A stretch of DNA of 64,000 nt from Candidatus Dojkabacteria bacterium UBA2022 (GCA_002335495.1 DDBW01000006.1:1-64000); one strand, 5' to 3'. Counted from the stretch's first letter, positions 33,143 through 41,568 are shown. Notes: generated by a model not told the origin, from the letters alone. Translations and numbers: made by a program.

Positions 33143-34069
33143 ATGAAGACAACACCATTCTTTAGTAAGGAAATCAAAGTAGGTAGGATATTTAAGGCTT
33201 TAGGTGTTTCTTTGCTCTGTCTCGTTTCTATTACCACGGTTTTTACATTTGGTTATGATTCTCTTTTAACCTTATATAGTAAATATTCGGCTGCTTCGTA
33301 TGTAAAGAACTCGGAAGTATTGGGTGTTGAGGATATGGCTGAGTTTACAGGCTCATATGGTGATTATAAGTATGATGAAGCAGTCTGGGACTTTGAGATG
33401 GACAGAGAAGGGTATTACAAACTTGATGAGTTAATTACATACCCTGAGTTCTACCTTCCAGTAAATAAAGGGGCTGTTAAGGAAACTTGGTTATTAAAAG
33501 GACAAAGAAAACTAAACCTATCCTGTCCTGACTTGAGCAAAGAACTGGTTGTGGCAGGTAACTCATATGGTTGTACCCTTACTTACAATAATCAAGTGTT
33601 AAATAAGAATGTAAGGATGATTGGGACTTGCGATGATGTTGATAAACAAACAGGATGTAGTCTAGAAGTTGCATTTAGGGTCTATTCAAATAGATGGGGT
33701 TCAAGTAATGCAAATGAATACATAGTTACCTATGAGTGGGCTACTGGCTCCAAAGATGAAATAAGTGTTTATAAACTAAGTGATGGAAAATCAACCCATC
33801 TTAAATTCAATGAAGATGGTAGAGTTGAAGATAAATGGTTTATTTCTTCATATGCTTCAGAGTTGTATGGAAAATATACAACTTGGGAGAATAAAGTAGA
33901 TTTTAACGATGAAGTTGAACTTGTTACATTATTACATGAACCGAGCATGGGTAGTGGAAATAATCTCGAGAATATATTCAAAATTTGGAAGGTTAAAGAT
34001 AGTCAACTTATACGAATAAAGACCGTTTTTGATTTGTATAGAGACGATGAGGGGAGGTACTGGAATTAG
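33143..34069 (+). CDS. Membrane-anchored hypothetical protein
   Basis: 308 residues. A basic N-terminus and one membrane helix ('IFKALGVSLLCLVSITTVFTFGY') anchor a ~260-residue extracytoplasmic beta-rich domain with four cysteines ('LSCPDLSKEL', 'YGCTLTY', 'GTCDDVDKQTGCSLEV'). No family recognised. Lies 20 bases before the J-domain gene, which has its own promoter. Confidence 0.6.
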   Translation: MKTTPFFSKEIKVGRIFKALGVSLLCLVSITTVFTFGYDSLLTLYSKYSAASYVKNSEVLGVEDMAEFTGSYGDYKYDEAVWDFEMDREGYYKLDELITYPEFYLPVNKGAVKETWLLKGQRKLNLSCPDLSKELVVAGNSYGCTLTYNNQVLNKNVRMIGTCDDVDKQTGCSLEVAFRVYSNRWGSSNANEYIVTYEWATGSKDEISVYKLSDGKSTHLKFNEDGRVEDKWFISSYASELYGKYTTWENKVDFNDEVELVTLLHEPSMGSGNNLENIFKIWKVKDSQLIRIKTVFDLYRDDEGRYWN

Positions 34070-34089
34070 CTATTAATATAATTACTAGT

Positions 34090-35079
34090 ATGAAAATGAC
34101 AAGGGAACAGGCACTTCGTACTCTTGGACTTGGGAAATCTCCTACTAGAGGAGAGATTACTTCCGCGTATCGAAAGCTTGTGAGCAAATTGCATCCGGAT
34201 AAAAATTCTTCAAATTTAAGTAAATTTTTAGAGACTAAAGAAGCCTACGAATTTCTTAAAAAAGTAGGAATAAAAAAGGGGCTTTCGGAGATTCGAGAGC
34301 TAATCTGCCCGTTTTGTTACGCTAATCTTACACTTTCGTTAGCAGAAAGGCGTAGAGATTGTGATATTGTCTGCCCACAATGCAAGAAGGACTTCTCTCT
34401 GGATTATGGCCTCGCTTTTTATTCTTCTTTGTCTACAATCACTTCTGGCAACTGTCCTTCCTGTAATACTAGTCTAGCATTTGATGTGAATGCTCGTGTT
34501 CCTGGAAGACTTATCTCCTGTGCTAATTGCAATGAGGAGTTTTATATCAATGAGATAAATGGAGAGGGGTTACTGCCAAATACTCCTATGTTTTGTAGCT
34601 CGTGCTATGAACCTTTGGTGTTAAACCTCAAAGAAAGAAGAGGTGATTGTGACATATTTTGTTCAAGTTGCAATACTGAAACAAAATTTCGGGAGTTCGT
34701 TCTATTCAACACCAGCTTGAGCCCATATACACAAGGAGAATGCCCTAATTGTTGTGTGAAATTACAGTTCCCGATTGGATCAAGAATTCCCGATGAGTTA
34801 ATAGAATGTCCCGATTGCAAGGAATCTTTTTACTTAGAAGAGGCTGAGAATCTTACAAGTGAGGCGATTGAGCAAAGTATTGCGCATAAACGCCGAGATA
34901 TAAGGCTCATAGAAGGGCGTAACCAATTTAATAGGGGGCTTCTGGTACTGGCCATTGGAATAGTTGTTACTTTTATTTCTTATTCTACTGCTGAAGATGG
35001 CGGGACATATATTCTTACTTCAGGGGCTATTTTTTGGGGGCTTTGGGATGTTATTGCTGGATTTTTAAAAATGTCCTAG
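34090..35079 (+). CDS. J-domain protein with four zinc-ribbon pairs and a membrane tail
   Basis: 329 residues. Residues 1-58 form a J domain with the HPD motif ('KLHPDKNSS'), which stimulates the ATPase of DnaK/Hsp70. About 70-255 hold eight C-x-x-C knuckles that pair into zinc ribbons: 'CPFC/CPQC', 'CPSC/CANC', 'CSSC/CSSC' and 'CPNC/CPDC'. The halves repeat each other ('SLAERRRDCDIVCPQC' and 'NLKERRGDCDIFCSSC'). Two C-terminal helices follow (about 283-327). The predicted role is recruiting Hsp70 to the inner membrane for a bound client; the client is unknown. TATAAT at 34077-34082 is 7 bases before ATG. Confidence 0.85.
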   Translation: MKMTREQALRTLGLGKSPTRGEITSAYRKLVSKLHPDKNSSNLSKFLETKEAYEFLKKVGIKKGLSEIRELICPFCYANLTLSLAERRRDCDIVCPQCKKDFSLDYGLAFYSSLSTITSGNCPSCNTSLAFDVNARVPGRLISCANCNEEFYINEINGEGLLPNTPMFCSSCYEPLVLNLKERRGDCDIFCSSCNTETKFREFVLFNTSLSPYTQGECPNCCVKLQFPIGSRIPDELIECPDCKESFYLEEAENLTSEAIEQSIAHKRRDIRLIEGRNQFNRGLLVLAIGIVVTFISYSTAEDGGTYILTSGAIFWGLWDVIAGFLKMS

Positions 35080-35194
35080 CTTTTTACCCCGTATACTTAT
35101 GTAATCCCATTATTTTTAGTTGCGGTAAAAGGTTTTTTTGAGCTAGAAGAAGTTATTTGGATTTTATGATGATTTTTTAATTATAACTCAATCC

Positions 35195-35305
35195 CCATAA
35201 AGGTTTTTAAGCATAGTAAACGAGACTTGTTGGAACCTGTGAAGTATGGCGAGACATATGAGTCTGGAACCTAAAATGAGACAAATAAGACAGTATAAAA
35301 AAGGA
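35195..35305 (-). repeat. tRNA-Asp-like repeat, copy 4
   Basis: 35247-35272 is a 26-base tRNA-3'-end-like remnant, and just before it 35217-35243 is a more decayed T-arm-like stretch, repeating the two-remnant order of copy 2. The tail 35273-35305 matches copy 3. The gap 35080-35346 holds no gene; besides this repeat and the promoter TAGAAT at 35335-35340 I see nothing in it. Confidence 0.65.
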
Positions 35306-35346
35306 AAGGGTGCTTGTAAAAAATTAAATTATGGTAGAATCCTAGA

Positions 35347-35739
35347 ATGAAAGTATACTTGGCAGGACAACCTAGTGAATATGATAAGTGGAAAGAGAGC
35401 TTTAGGGAAGTTAAGGGTTTTGACTTTTATGACCCCGAGATAGATTCAGATCAATCCTCATCTGATACTTTCTTTCCCCAAGATCTTAAGGCAGTTTCAG
35501 AAGCGGATATCCTAATGGCGAATCCCGGCTTGGCTCCCTCGGAAGGTACATGGATAGAGATTGGATATTTCTTAGCTCTTAATACTGAAAAGCCTGGGGA
35601 TAGATGTAATAGATTAATCATTATTTGGGATAAAGAAAGGATACCTTGGTCTATTGAATTTGTTAAGAAAGCAGGAATTATAGTATCAACTGTAGAGGAG
35701 GCAATAAATAAGCTAGAAGAAATTAGGTTGGAGAAATAA
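35347..35739 (+). CDS. Nucleoside 2-deoxyribosyltransferase-like protein
   Basis: 130 residues: 'MKVYLAGQPSEYDKWKESF' at the start, then 'SEADILMANPGLAPSEGTWIEIGYFLAL', where D-x-x-x-A-N and the Glu of G-T-W-x-E-I-G-Y match the nucleotide and catalytic sites of deoxyribosyltransferases or DUF4406-like proteins. The family swaps bases on deoxyribose or cleaves nucleotides at the glycosidic bond. TAGAAT lies 6 bases before the ATG (leaderless). Single-gene cargo between repeat copies 4 and 5. Confidence 0.75.
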   Translation: MKVYLAGQPSEYDKWKESFREVKGFDFYDPEIDSDQSSSDTFFPQDLKAVSEADILMANPGLAPSEGTWIEIGYFLALNTEKPGDRCNRLIIIWDKERIPWSIEFVKKAGIIVSTVEEAINKLEEIRLEK

Positions 35740-35788
35740 GCGTTTCACCTTCGAACCAAGGGTTATTAAAACTCCCTCTTTTTTGACC

Positions 35789-35932
35789 TTTTTCATACAC
35801 CAGGATACGAAATTGAGAATTAACTTTTTAAGGGGGAAATAATGAAGCAACCAAGGGATTCCTAGAGATAGTGGACGGGTCTTGTCGCAACCTTGAAAAA
35901 ATGGCGAGGGATATGGAATGGTATCCGAACTT
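35789..35932 (-). repeat. tRNA-Asp-derived repeat, copy 5
   Basis: Shares 56 identical bases (35843-35898) with copy 2 and lower similarity for ~50 bases before that (CACCAGGAT, GAAATTGA, AATTAACTTTTTAAG). Ends in GGATATGGAA-GGTATCCGAAC (35909-35932), a motif seen again at 39117-39140. The rest of 35740-35994 shows no gene. Confidence 0.75.
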
Positions 35933-35994
35933 TTAGCTCAAATAATTCAGTTAATTACTTAGCGATTCCAAAATTAATGAATTACAAATAGCCT

Positions 35995-36882
35995 CTATAC
36001 TTCTTGTCCATTTAATTGACTGCGTATTTCTTTGGCTATTAAGTGAGTGAATTTATGACCTGGAACATCAATCTTAAAATGTCCATTTATTCTATATCCA
36101 ACTAATGCAAGATCTCCAATTGTGTCTAACATTTTATGCATTGCAGGCTCATTCTCAGCTTTTAATGGAGTTAAAAACTTTGATTCAGTAAATGTTATTA
36201 CAGGTGATTGTCTAGGGTCTTCGGGAAGAGCTTTATAAACAGATCTTATTCCATTCCATTTAGTCAAATCAGTAGGATCTAGAGGTGATCTTAAAAAAGT
36301 TCTAGCCCATGATACTTTCTTCTCAAAATCATCATTCTCAGAATAATTTACAGTATATGTATTTATCGGGGCGGGGTATGGAGCTGTTAATTCTATAGAT
36401 AATCCATTAGAATTTGAAGATAATGTTGCCTTTCTACCCTCAAATTCAGGCTGTTCAAAATAAAGATTTTCATGTATCTCTACTACCGTCCTTTTAGCAC
36501 CTTGTACAGTAATACCCGCTTCTTTTAATGCTTGTGCAAAAGGTTCAGCTGATCCATCCTGAGCTGGGATTATTTTTTGATCCAGTTTAATTTCAATATT
36601 GTCAATTCCCATCCCCCAAATTGCTGCTAGAAGGTGTTCAACCATTAAGACTTCTGCATCGTCCTTTGTTAATGATGTTGTGTGAAGCTCCGTGAAGTTC
36701 AAATAATCAGAAAGTGCAGGGATTTTTGTTCCATTAACATTAAAAACAATCCCTGTATTTACCTCGGCTGGAAGTAATTGCATAGATATCTTAGTAGAGG
36801 AAAAAAGAGACTGACCTTCAAAAGTTATTTCTTTAGCTATTGTTCTTTGAGATTTATTACTTTCTTTAAGGGATAATTTCAT
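35995..36882 (-). CDS. lpxC: LpxC-like UDP-3-O-acyl-GlcNAc deacetylase
   Basis: 295 residues, with the two LpxC repeats in order: 'RTIAKEITFEGQSLFSSTKISMQLLPAEVNTGIVF', 'HTTSLTKDDAEVLMVEHLLAAIWGMGIDNIEIKLDQKIIPAQDGSAEPF', then 'WARTFLRSPL', 'MHKMLDTIGDLALVGYRINGHFKIDVPGHKFTH'. The zinc ligands (His of V-E-H-L-L, His and Asp of H-K-M-L-D) and the catalytic G-H-K-x-x-H are present, so it should be an active zinc deacetylase. In Gram-negatives LpxC commits UDP-GlcNAc to lipid A. No other lpx gene is seen here and the organism probably has no lipid A, so the substrate may be another acyl-amino sugar. Divergent from the NAGPA-like gene. Confidence 0.85.
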   Translation of the reverse strand: MKLSLKESNKSQRTIAKEITFEGQSLFSSTKISMQLLPAEVNTGIVFNVNGTKIPALSDYLNFTELHTTSLTKDDAEVLMVEHLLAAIWGMGIDNIEIKLDQKIIPAQDGSAEPFAQALKEAGITVQGAKRTVVEIHENLYFEQPEFEGRKATLSSNSNGLSIELTAPYPAPINTYTVNYSENDDFEKKVSWARTFLRSPLDPTDLTKWNGIRSVYKALPEDPRQSPVITFTESKFLTPLKAENEPAMHKMLDTIGDLALVGYRINGHFKIDVPGHKFTHLIAKEIRSQLNGQEV

Positions 36883-36939
36883 ACGATTCCGTCCTATAAT
36901 ATGTTATAATTGCTCACTACTTATTATAGCACACTCCAA

Positions 36940-38115
36940 ATGAGTAACTACGAGAAGCTTGATAGGATAAAAACGATTACTAAAGAGATTAATCCCAATG
37001 TTGTTTTTAACTGCGAAACTGTTTCTTTCGGAAAAGACCGTTTTACAAACATTTACTGGTTAGAATTGAAGAAAGATTCTTTAAAATTCAAATTGTCATA
37101 TGCTGACAAACTATTACCATTGAAGGATTTTGAGAAAAATGATTCAAGTGTAATTGCTGGGATAAACGTTGGAGGCTTTTATCTATCTGACGATAACTTA
37201 ACTCCACCAGTACAATATTACAATTTAGCTGTTGATGAGGGGCATATTAAACAGCTTCCTAGCAATACTCGTAGTTGCATTCAGACTTACAATGGAAATC
37301 TTACAAAATCATTAGTAATAGCTCATGGGTTAATGCGAATCGGTCAAAAGGATTTCTCATGGTCTGGCTTAAATGAAAAACAGGACTCGCAATTGATTGT
37401 GTATGGAATGTTCAATCTTGATATAACTAAAAATAAGTTTAGGAACCCTTCGAATGCAAGAGAAACAGTTGAGACCTCTAGATTTATAAAAGCGAATAAT
37501 AACGAGATCTTATTGGGAATAGGCACATCAGGAACTAATCCGTCTGTGCAACGAATATCAAAAAATACTCTTGATTTGATTCAGTACAGTTTTATCTTAA
37601 AGGGTAATAAAAACTTGCTAAAAGAAATAAGTGTAGGGAATGAAATAACTAGGGTGAGGTTTGGTCATGTTGAACATAATGCAAGTGCAAGTCTTTGCAG
37701 CGGATCATTTATTTTAGGAAAAGATAAGGTTGATCTTGATAAAAATCTTCGTAATGAGTTGATACATCCTGTTGATGGTAATCCCAAACCAATGTCTGAG
37801 GAATATAAGAAGTCTTGGAGTGTGATATTAGAAACGAACGATTCATATATTTTATTTATTAATGATGCACGACCGAAAGTACCCAATCAAAATGGTATAA
37901 CGGTTTACGAGCTTCAAGACTTAATCCTTAAAAAGTTTGATTATACATGGGGAGTTGTTGGTGATAGCGGTCAGAGTAGTAAGTTATTTGTTAGGGAAAA
38001 TGGAGAAAGAACAGTTTATGGAAATCTGCATTATATAAATTATTCTAAAACTGAATCTTATTGGGATGGAATAAACGGTCGCCCTGTAAGTGTAGGATTA
38101 CTCGCTTATGCTTGA
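36940..38115 (+). CDS. NAGPA/phosphodiester-glycosidase-like protein
   Basis: About 391 residues from ATG 36940 (an earlier in-frame TTG at 36910 lies in the promoter region). The sequence has the DUF2233/NAGPA layout: 'VIAGINVGGFYLSDDNLTPPVQ' corresponds to the family's N-G-G-F-F-x(n)-P stretch, and 'YTWGVVGDSGQSSKLFV' to the L-D-G-G-G-S-S catalytic loop. Family members hydrolyse sugar phosphodiesters or trim exopolysaccharide. No signal peptide is seen, which is unusual. It overlaps the next gene by 8 bases (ATGCTTGA). Paired divergently with LpxC, so a sugar-envelope role is plausible. Confidence 0.6.
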   Translation: MSNYEKLDRIKTITKEINPNVVFNCETVSFGKDRFTNIYWLELKKDSLKFKLSYADKLLPLKDFEKNDSSVIAGINVGGFYLSDDNLTPPVQYYNLAVDEGHIKQLPSNTRSCIQTYNGNLTKSLVIAHGLMRIGQKDFSWSGLNEKQDSQLIVYGMFNLDITKNKFRNPSNARETVETSRFIKANNNEILLGIGTSGTNPSVQRISKNTLDLIQYSFILKGNKNLLKEISVGNEITRVRFGHVEHNASASLCSGSFILGKDKVDLDKNLRNELIHPVDGNPKPMSEEYKKSWSVILETNDSYILFINDARPKVPNQNGITVYELQDLILKKFDYTWGVVGDSGQSSKLFVRENGERTVYGNLHYINYSKTESYWDGINGRPVSVGLLAYA

Positions 38116-38977
38116 TCACAGCACTCTACAATATGAACAATTACTGTCTGATGTTACGCAAACCCTATCCGAGAAAGAGCGTGCACTGTTTGATCTACCT
38201 AGAAGGTTAATGGGACCTGAATCTGTTAATGAAATAAGAGAAATATTAACAAACATGGGATTTGTGCGATTTGAAGGAGGCCCAGTACTTATGGGAATCA
38301 ATGATGGATTACCATGCTCAATTGAAGGAACTAGATTAAATGAAACTCCTGCACGTGAACTATATGTCCCTCCTTTTTATGTATCAAAGTATACCGTATC
38401 TAATTTGGAGTATGAGCAATTTGATAAGAGGCATAGTAGGACTAATACTTCGTCAGGTGATAAAAATCCGGTAACATGCGTTACATACGGTAAAGCAGTC
38501 GGCTATGCATTGTGATTAAGTGAACAAACAGGACTTGCTTTCTCACTCCCAACAGAGCCTCAATATGTAGCTGTAACTGCTCCGTATGGATGGCAATATC
38601 CGTATCAGCAGGAGGGTTTGCCTAAAAGAAAAGAGCAAAATCACTTTAGAGCTTTCCCTGATAAGTATCCTGACGGAGAGCTAGGCTCAACTTTAGAGGT
38701 TGATGACCCAATCGGTACTCCTAATCATTTGGGACTATTCCATGCAACAGGTAATGTCTCAATCTTTTCGTTAGGTCATTATCCAACAGCAGGACATTGG
38801 GGCTCCACATCAGATGGTTCCTATATTGTCGCATTGGGTGGTAACTTTAGATTATGTCCATTTGGTACACGAAATATAACTAGGGGTATCCTTGATGTTA
38901 CTGGAATTGCCGATACAGTTGGAATAAGATTGGTTCACCCTGATCCTGAGTATTTATTGAGCCAAAAGCGAGATTAA
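38108..38977 (+). pseudogene. Formylglycine-generating-enzyme/sulfatase-modifying-factor-like protein, interrupted by in-frame TGA
   Basis: The frame from ATG 38108 reads through an in-frame TGA at 38513-38515 into a long continuation ending at 38977 (about 289 codons in all). Before it: 'MGFVRFEGGPVLMGINDG', 'NETPARELYVPPFYVSKYTVSNLEYEQF', 'NPVTCVTYGKAVGYAL'. After it: 'LSEQTGLAFSLPTEPQYV', 'GLFHATGNV', 'RLVHPDP'. The usual family string is A-x-x-Y-C-x-W-L-S-E-x-T-G-x-x-x-R-L-P-T-E, so the TGA sits where Trp is expected (TGG to TGA). The GNVWEW motif has also decayed. It is either a recent pseudogene or a read-through gene. The family oxidises Cys to formylglycine or modifies other substrates. 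Confidence 0.75.
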
Positions 38978-38984
38978 ATTATTG

Positions 38985-39145
38985 AGAAGGTGTTTCCCTG
39001 CTAAAGTTCGGGTTTCCGTTTACCCTACTGTGTTGATAATCTATTACCGAACCATAAGTTGGCTTATTCTATATGTTTTTTTACTAAGTTCGGGGAAATA
39101 TCTTTCAGAAACGGAGGATATGGAACGGTATCCGAACTTTTAATT
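38985..39145 (-). repeat. Island repeat, copy 6 (decayed)
   Basis: Contains GGATATGGAA-GGTATCCGAAC (39117-39140), shared with copy 5, plus two TTCGGG(G) segments also found at the outer copy and at the tRNA-Asp flank. No gene is seen in 38978-39242; TATAAC at 39224-39229 may drive the next gene. Confidence 0.55.
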
Positions 39146-39242
39146 ATGGCGATGATAGTATCCTTGTGCATACCTTGATATATAAATATCTTTAGATCTG
39201 CTACTATAAAGTGATACTAAATAATATAACCCTGTCACTGAA

Positions 39243-40109
39243 ATGAATATTTATGTTTGCTCTACTTCAGCTCCCTTACCGGTAGGTGAAAACGATCTGG
39301 AAGTCGCTAAGAAATTTCTTGAATCGTTTGGTCATACTGTAACATATTCCGGAAATATGTTTGCAAGAACCGGAAATACTGCTGGAACTATAGAACAAAG
39401 AATTGAAGATCTCCATGAAGGATTTGCAAATGATAAATATGATTTAGTTCTTGCTGCTACAGGAGGTTTTAACAGTAATGAAATATTACCGTACATTGAT
39501 TATGATCTTATCTCAAAGAGTAAAAAGACATTTTGTGGGCATAGTGATAACACTACCTTATGTTTGAACCTCTATCAAAAGAGTAAGATCAGAAGTGTAT
39601 ATGGACTTTGTTACGAATATTTGAGATTTTCAAAGTCTAAGGATGAACTTATAGATTATAATGATGCTCTGATATCAGCCCCCAATTATAAAGCAAACCT
39701 TGTAAGTCAATTATCTACTGGAAAAGTCTTAAGAGGAGGAGAGATGAAAGGTACTCTGATAGGCGGAAATCTCTCTGTAATAAACTGGTTGTTAGGTACA
39801 AAGTACGGTATGGAACTAACTGACGATTCTATTCTCTTCATAGAGGACGATGAAGACTCGCATGGCTCATATTGGCAAATGTATCTAAGGAAGTTAGAAA
39901 TGCTTGGATATTTTAATACTATCAAAGGTTTAATTATTGGAAAGACTCCCTTTACAGAATTCAACGAGGGGGCAGATATGAGAAGCATATTAGATACAGT
40001 CTTGAAAGACTACAAATTCCCTGTGATATATGATGCCTATTTTGGACATCTAAGGGATAACACTATGCTCAATATTGAATTAGGAATTAATATTGCTCTT
40101 AACGTCTAA
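39243..40109 (+). CDS. LD-carboxypeptidase / MccF-like peptidase (S66)
   Basis: 288 residues. 'AATGGFNSNEILPYIDYDLI' and the nucleophile Ser in 'FCGHSDNTTLCLNLY' match S66 (usually G-Y-S-D-x-T-x-L). The Glu is in 'SILFIEDDEDSHGSYW' and the His in 'DAYFGHLRDN', so the Ser-Glu-His triad is complete. LdcA-type members trim murein tetrapeptides for recycling; MccF-type members inactivate microcin C. The sequence does not decide between them. It is the last cargo gene before the intact tRNA-Asp. Confidence 0.88.
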   Translation: MNIYVCSTSAPLPVGENDLEVAKKFLESFGHTVTYSGNMFARTGNTAGTIEQRIEDLHEGFANDKYDLVLAATGGFNSNEILPYIDYDLISKSKKTFCGHSDNTTLCLNLYQKSKIRSVYGLCYEYLRFSKSKDELIDYNDALISAPNYKANLVSQLSTGKVLRGGEMKGTLIGGNLSVINWLLGTKYGMELTDDSILFIEDDEDSHGSYWQMYLRKLEMLGYFNTIKGLIIGKTPFTEFNEGADMRSILDTVLKDYKFPVIYDAYFGHLRDNTMLNIELGINIALNV

Positions 40110-40117
40110 ATCCCTCA

Positions 40118-40220
40118 GATAATAGTGTTCGGGTACCGTTAGGTAGAGTAGGCGGGGATAAATAATAACTAAGCTTGTTAATAAGAGGATATTTCAGTTC
40201 GGGGAAATTATGAAAATGTA
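40118..40220 (-). repeat. Flank repeat next to intact tRNA-Asp
   Basis: 40148-40227 is the partner of the outer island copy at 30782-30862. Together they bracket about 9.4 kb of cargo as a long direct repeat that includes the tRNA 3' end. Confidence 0.65.
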
Positions 40221-40297
40221 TGGCGGAGTGGACGGGACTCGAACCCGCAACCTTCGCAGTGACAGTGCGATGCTCTAACCAATTGAGCTACCACTCC
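40221..40297 (-). tRNA. tRNA-Asp(GTC)
   Basis: On the minus strand: acceptor GGAGTGG/CCACTCC, D stem GCTC/GAGC, anticodon stem TCGCA/TGCGA with loop CTGTCAC (anticodon GTC), T stem GCGGG/CCCGT, discriminator G and encoded CCA. It is the integration anchor for the 30.8-40.2 kb island, whose repeats copy its 3' end. Confidence 0.97.
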
Positions 40298-40391
40298 ATA
40301 AAGTGCTGCAAAAGTATATCAAACAACCCTCCTATTTACAATAATTACAAAAGAAATATAATGGAAAAGATAATAGATAACCTGCCCAAAA

Positions 40392-41225
40392 TTGAAACCC
40401 TCCGACATTGTTAAAATTCAAACGATTGTATTAGACCCCAACCTTGATGTTATAGCTACCTCTATCAAAGAGTATAAAGGATATAACTTCTACGACCTTT
40501 TAAGCCCACCTAAAAGTGCGATACGAGATGCCATGCGATCCCTAAAAGAAATGCAAAGCATAAGTGCGGATATATCAATATCAACACCTTTAACCCCTAT
40601 AGAGCAGTACTCCGTGGTGATACTGCGAACTCCGTCCCACTACTTCCTAACCCTTGTACCTTTAACTCCAGCCATGCAACTTGTTGAAACGGTTACTAAG
40701 TTAGAAGAATATGCCTATACTGACCAACTCACAGGAGCACTGAACCGCCATGCATACTGGAAACTTCTAGAAACCATGCTTTACGAAATAGGTCGTGAGA
40801 ACCTTGGATTAGGGGTTATCTTTTTAGATATCGATGGACTTAAGGGAATTAACACAAACTCAGGATATGCAGAAGGAGATAGCACAATCGCTTTTGTCGC
40901 AAAGTGTGCTCAAAAGAGTCTTCGAAAATACGATCTCCTTATTAGAATGGGAGGTGACGAGTTTCTAGCTATATTCAGAATCGATCCCAAAAAAGACTTC
41001 ACAGTTGAAGATATGGCTATGCGTATTTTAAACACGGTTCGCAGAGAAAGCGGTGGAAATATATCTGTCTCGATGGGGGCAAACTATATAAAACCAGGAG
41101 TTATTCATACTCTTGTTTCAGGTCCTAAATGGAAAAAAACCTGGAATAATCTATATAACGATCTTGATTCTAAACTTCGTAAAGCAAAAAAAGAGGGAAA
41201 GAACCAAGCGATTCTTTCCCTCTAG
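40392..41225 (+). CDS. GGDEF-domain diguanylate cyclase
   Basis: 277 residues if started at TTG 40392. An ATG at 40361 in another frame (TATAATGG...) could be the true start if a one-base frameshift exists in CCCAAAATTG, so the 5' end is uncertain. Residues 1-105 are an unknown sensor-like domain. About 110-277 is GGDEF: 'YTDQLTGALNRHAYWKLL', 'VIFLDIDGLKGINTNSGYAEGD', and the active signature 'IRMGGDEFLAIF', preceded by the RxxD inhibitory site ('RKYD') at the usual 5-residue spacing. It should make c-di-GMP from two GTP and be product-inhibited. No membrane helix. No EAL or PilZ gene in the window. Confidence 0.88.
   Translation: MKPSDIVKIQTIVLDPNLDVIATSIKEYKGYNFYDLLSPPKSAIRDAMRSLKEMQSISADISISTPLTPIEQYSVVILRTPSHYFLTLVPLTPAMQLVETVTKLEEYAYTDQLTGALNRHAYWKLLETMLYEIGRENLGLGVIFLDIDGLKGINTNSGYAEGDSTIAFVAKCAQKSLRKYDLLIRMGGDEFLAIFRIDPKKDFTVEDMAMRILNTVRRESGGNISVSMGANYIKPGVIHTLVSGPKWKKTWNNLYNDLDSKLRKAKKEGKNQAILSL
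41192..41223 (-). terminator. Terminator of thioredoxin gene inside the end of the GGDEF gene
   Basis: AGAGGGAAAGAA (41192-41203) and TTCTTTCCCTCT (41212-41223) form a perfect 12-bp stem with an 8-base loop. On the minus strand it is followed by TTTTTTT, 18 bases past the thioredoxin stop. It also forms part of the GGDEF coding sequence, and could stop plus-strand transcripts less efficiently. Confidence 0.85.
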
Positions 41226-41241
41226 AACTATTCTTCCCTTG

Positions 41242-41568
41242 TTACTTTCCTGCGTGGACTTCTAACGCTCTCTCATATACAGCTTTTGGCTGTACTCCTA
41301 TGAAGGTTTGTACAGGTTTCCCGTCCTTAAAGAGAATAACCGTAGGGATACTCATAACCTGATACTTCATTGAGGTTTCTGGATTCTCATCAACATTCAA
41401 TTTCATAACCTTAACCACATCCTTTTTCTCATGAGCGATCTCCTCAATTATTGGTCCAAGCATCAAGCAAGGCATGCACCATGCCGCCCAGAAATCCACC
41501 ATTACCAGCCCCTTGCTCTCATGTACACTCTCTTGAAATGTACTGTCTGTTACTGCTAAATCTGCCAT
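41242..41568 (-). CDS. Thioredoxin
   Basis: 108 residues from the minus-strand ATG at 41568; the longer frame up to 41694 would overlap the divergent promoter and gene. A TATCAT box precedes the ATG by 7 bases. The thioredoxin fold is clear: 'LVMVDFWAAWCMPCLMLGPIIEEIA', 'DVVKVMKLNVDENPETSMKYQVMSIPTVILFKDGK' with the cis-Pro. The active site is W-C-M-P-C rather than the common W-C-G-P-C, which may shift the redox potential. General disulfide reductase of the cytosol. Confidence 0.92.
   Translation of the reverse strand: MADLAVTDSTFQESVHESKGLVMVDFWAAWCMPCLMLGPIIEEIAHEKKDVVKVMKLNVDENPETSMKYQVMSIPTVILFKDGKPVQTFIGVQPKAVYERALEVHAGK

Noticed and set aside
30700..40300. CRISPR array
   Set aside because: The repeats are irregularly spaced by hundreds to thousands of bases with genes between them, and no cas gene is present.
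40220..40414. Plus-strand open frame across tRNA-Asp (…WTGLEPATFAV…)
   Set aside because: It is the antisense of the tRNA; this string is a well-known false protein from tRNA genes.
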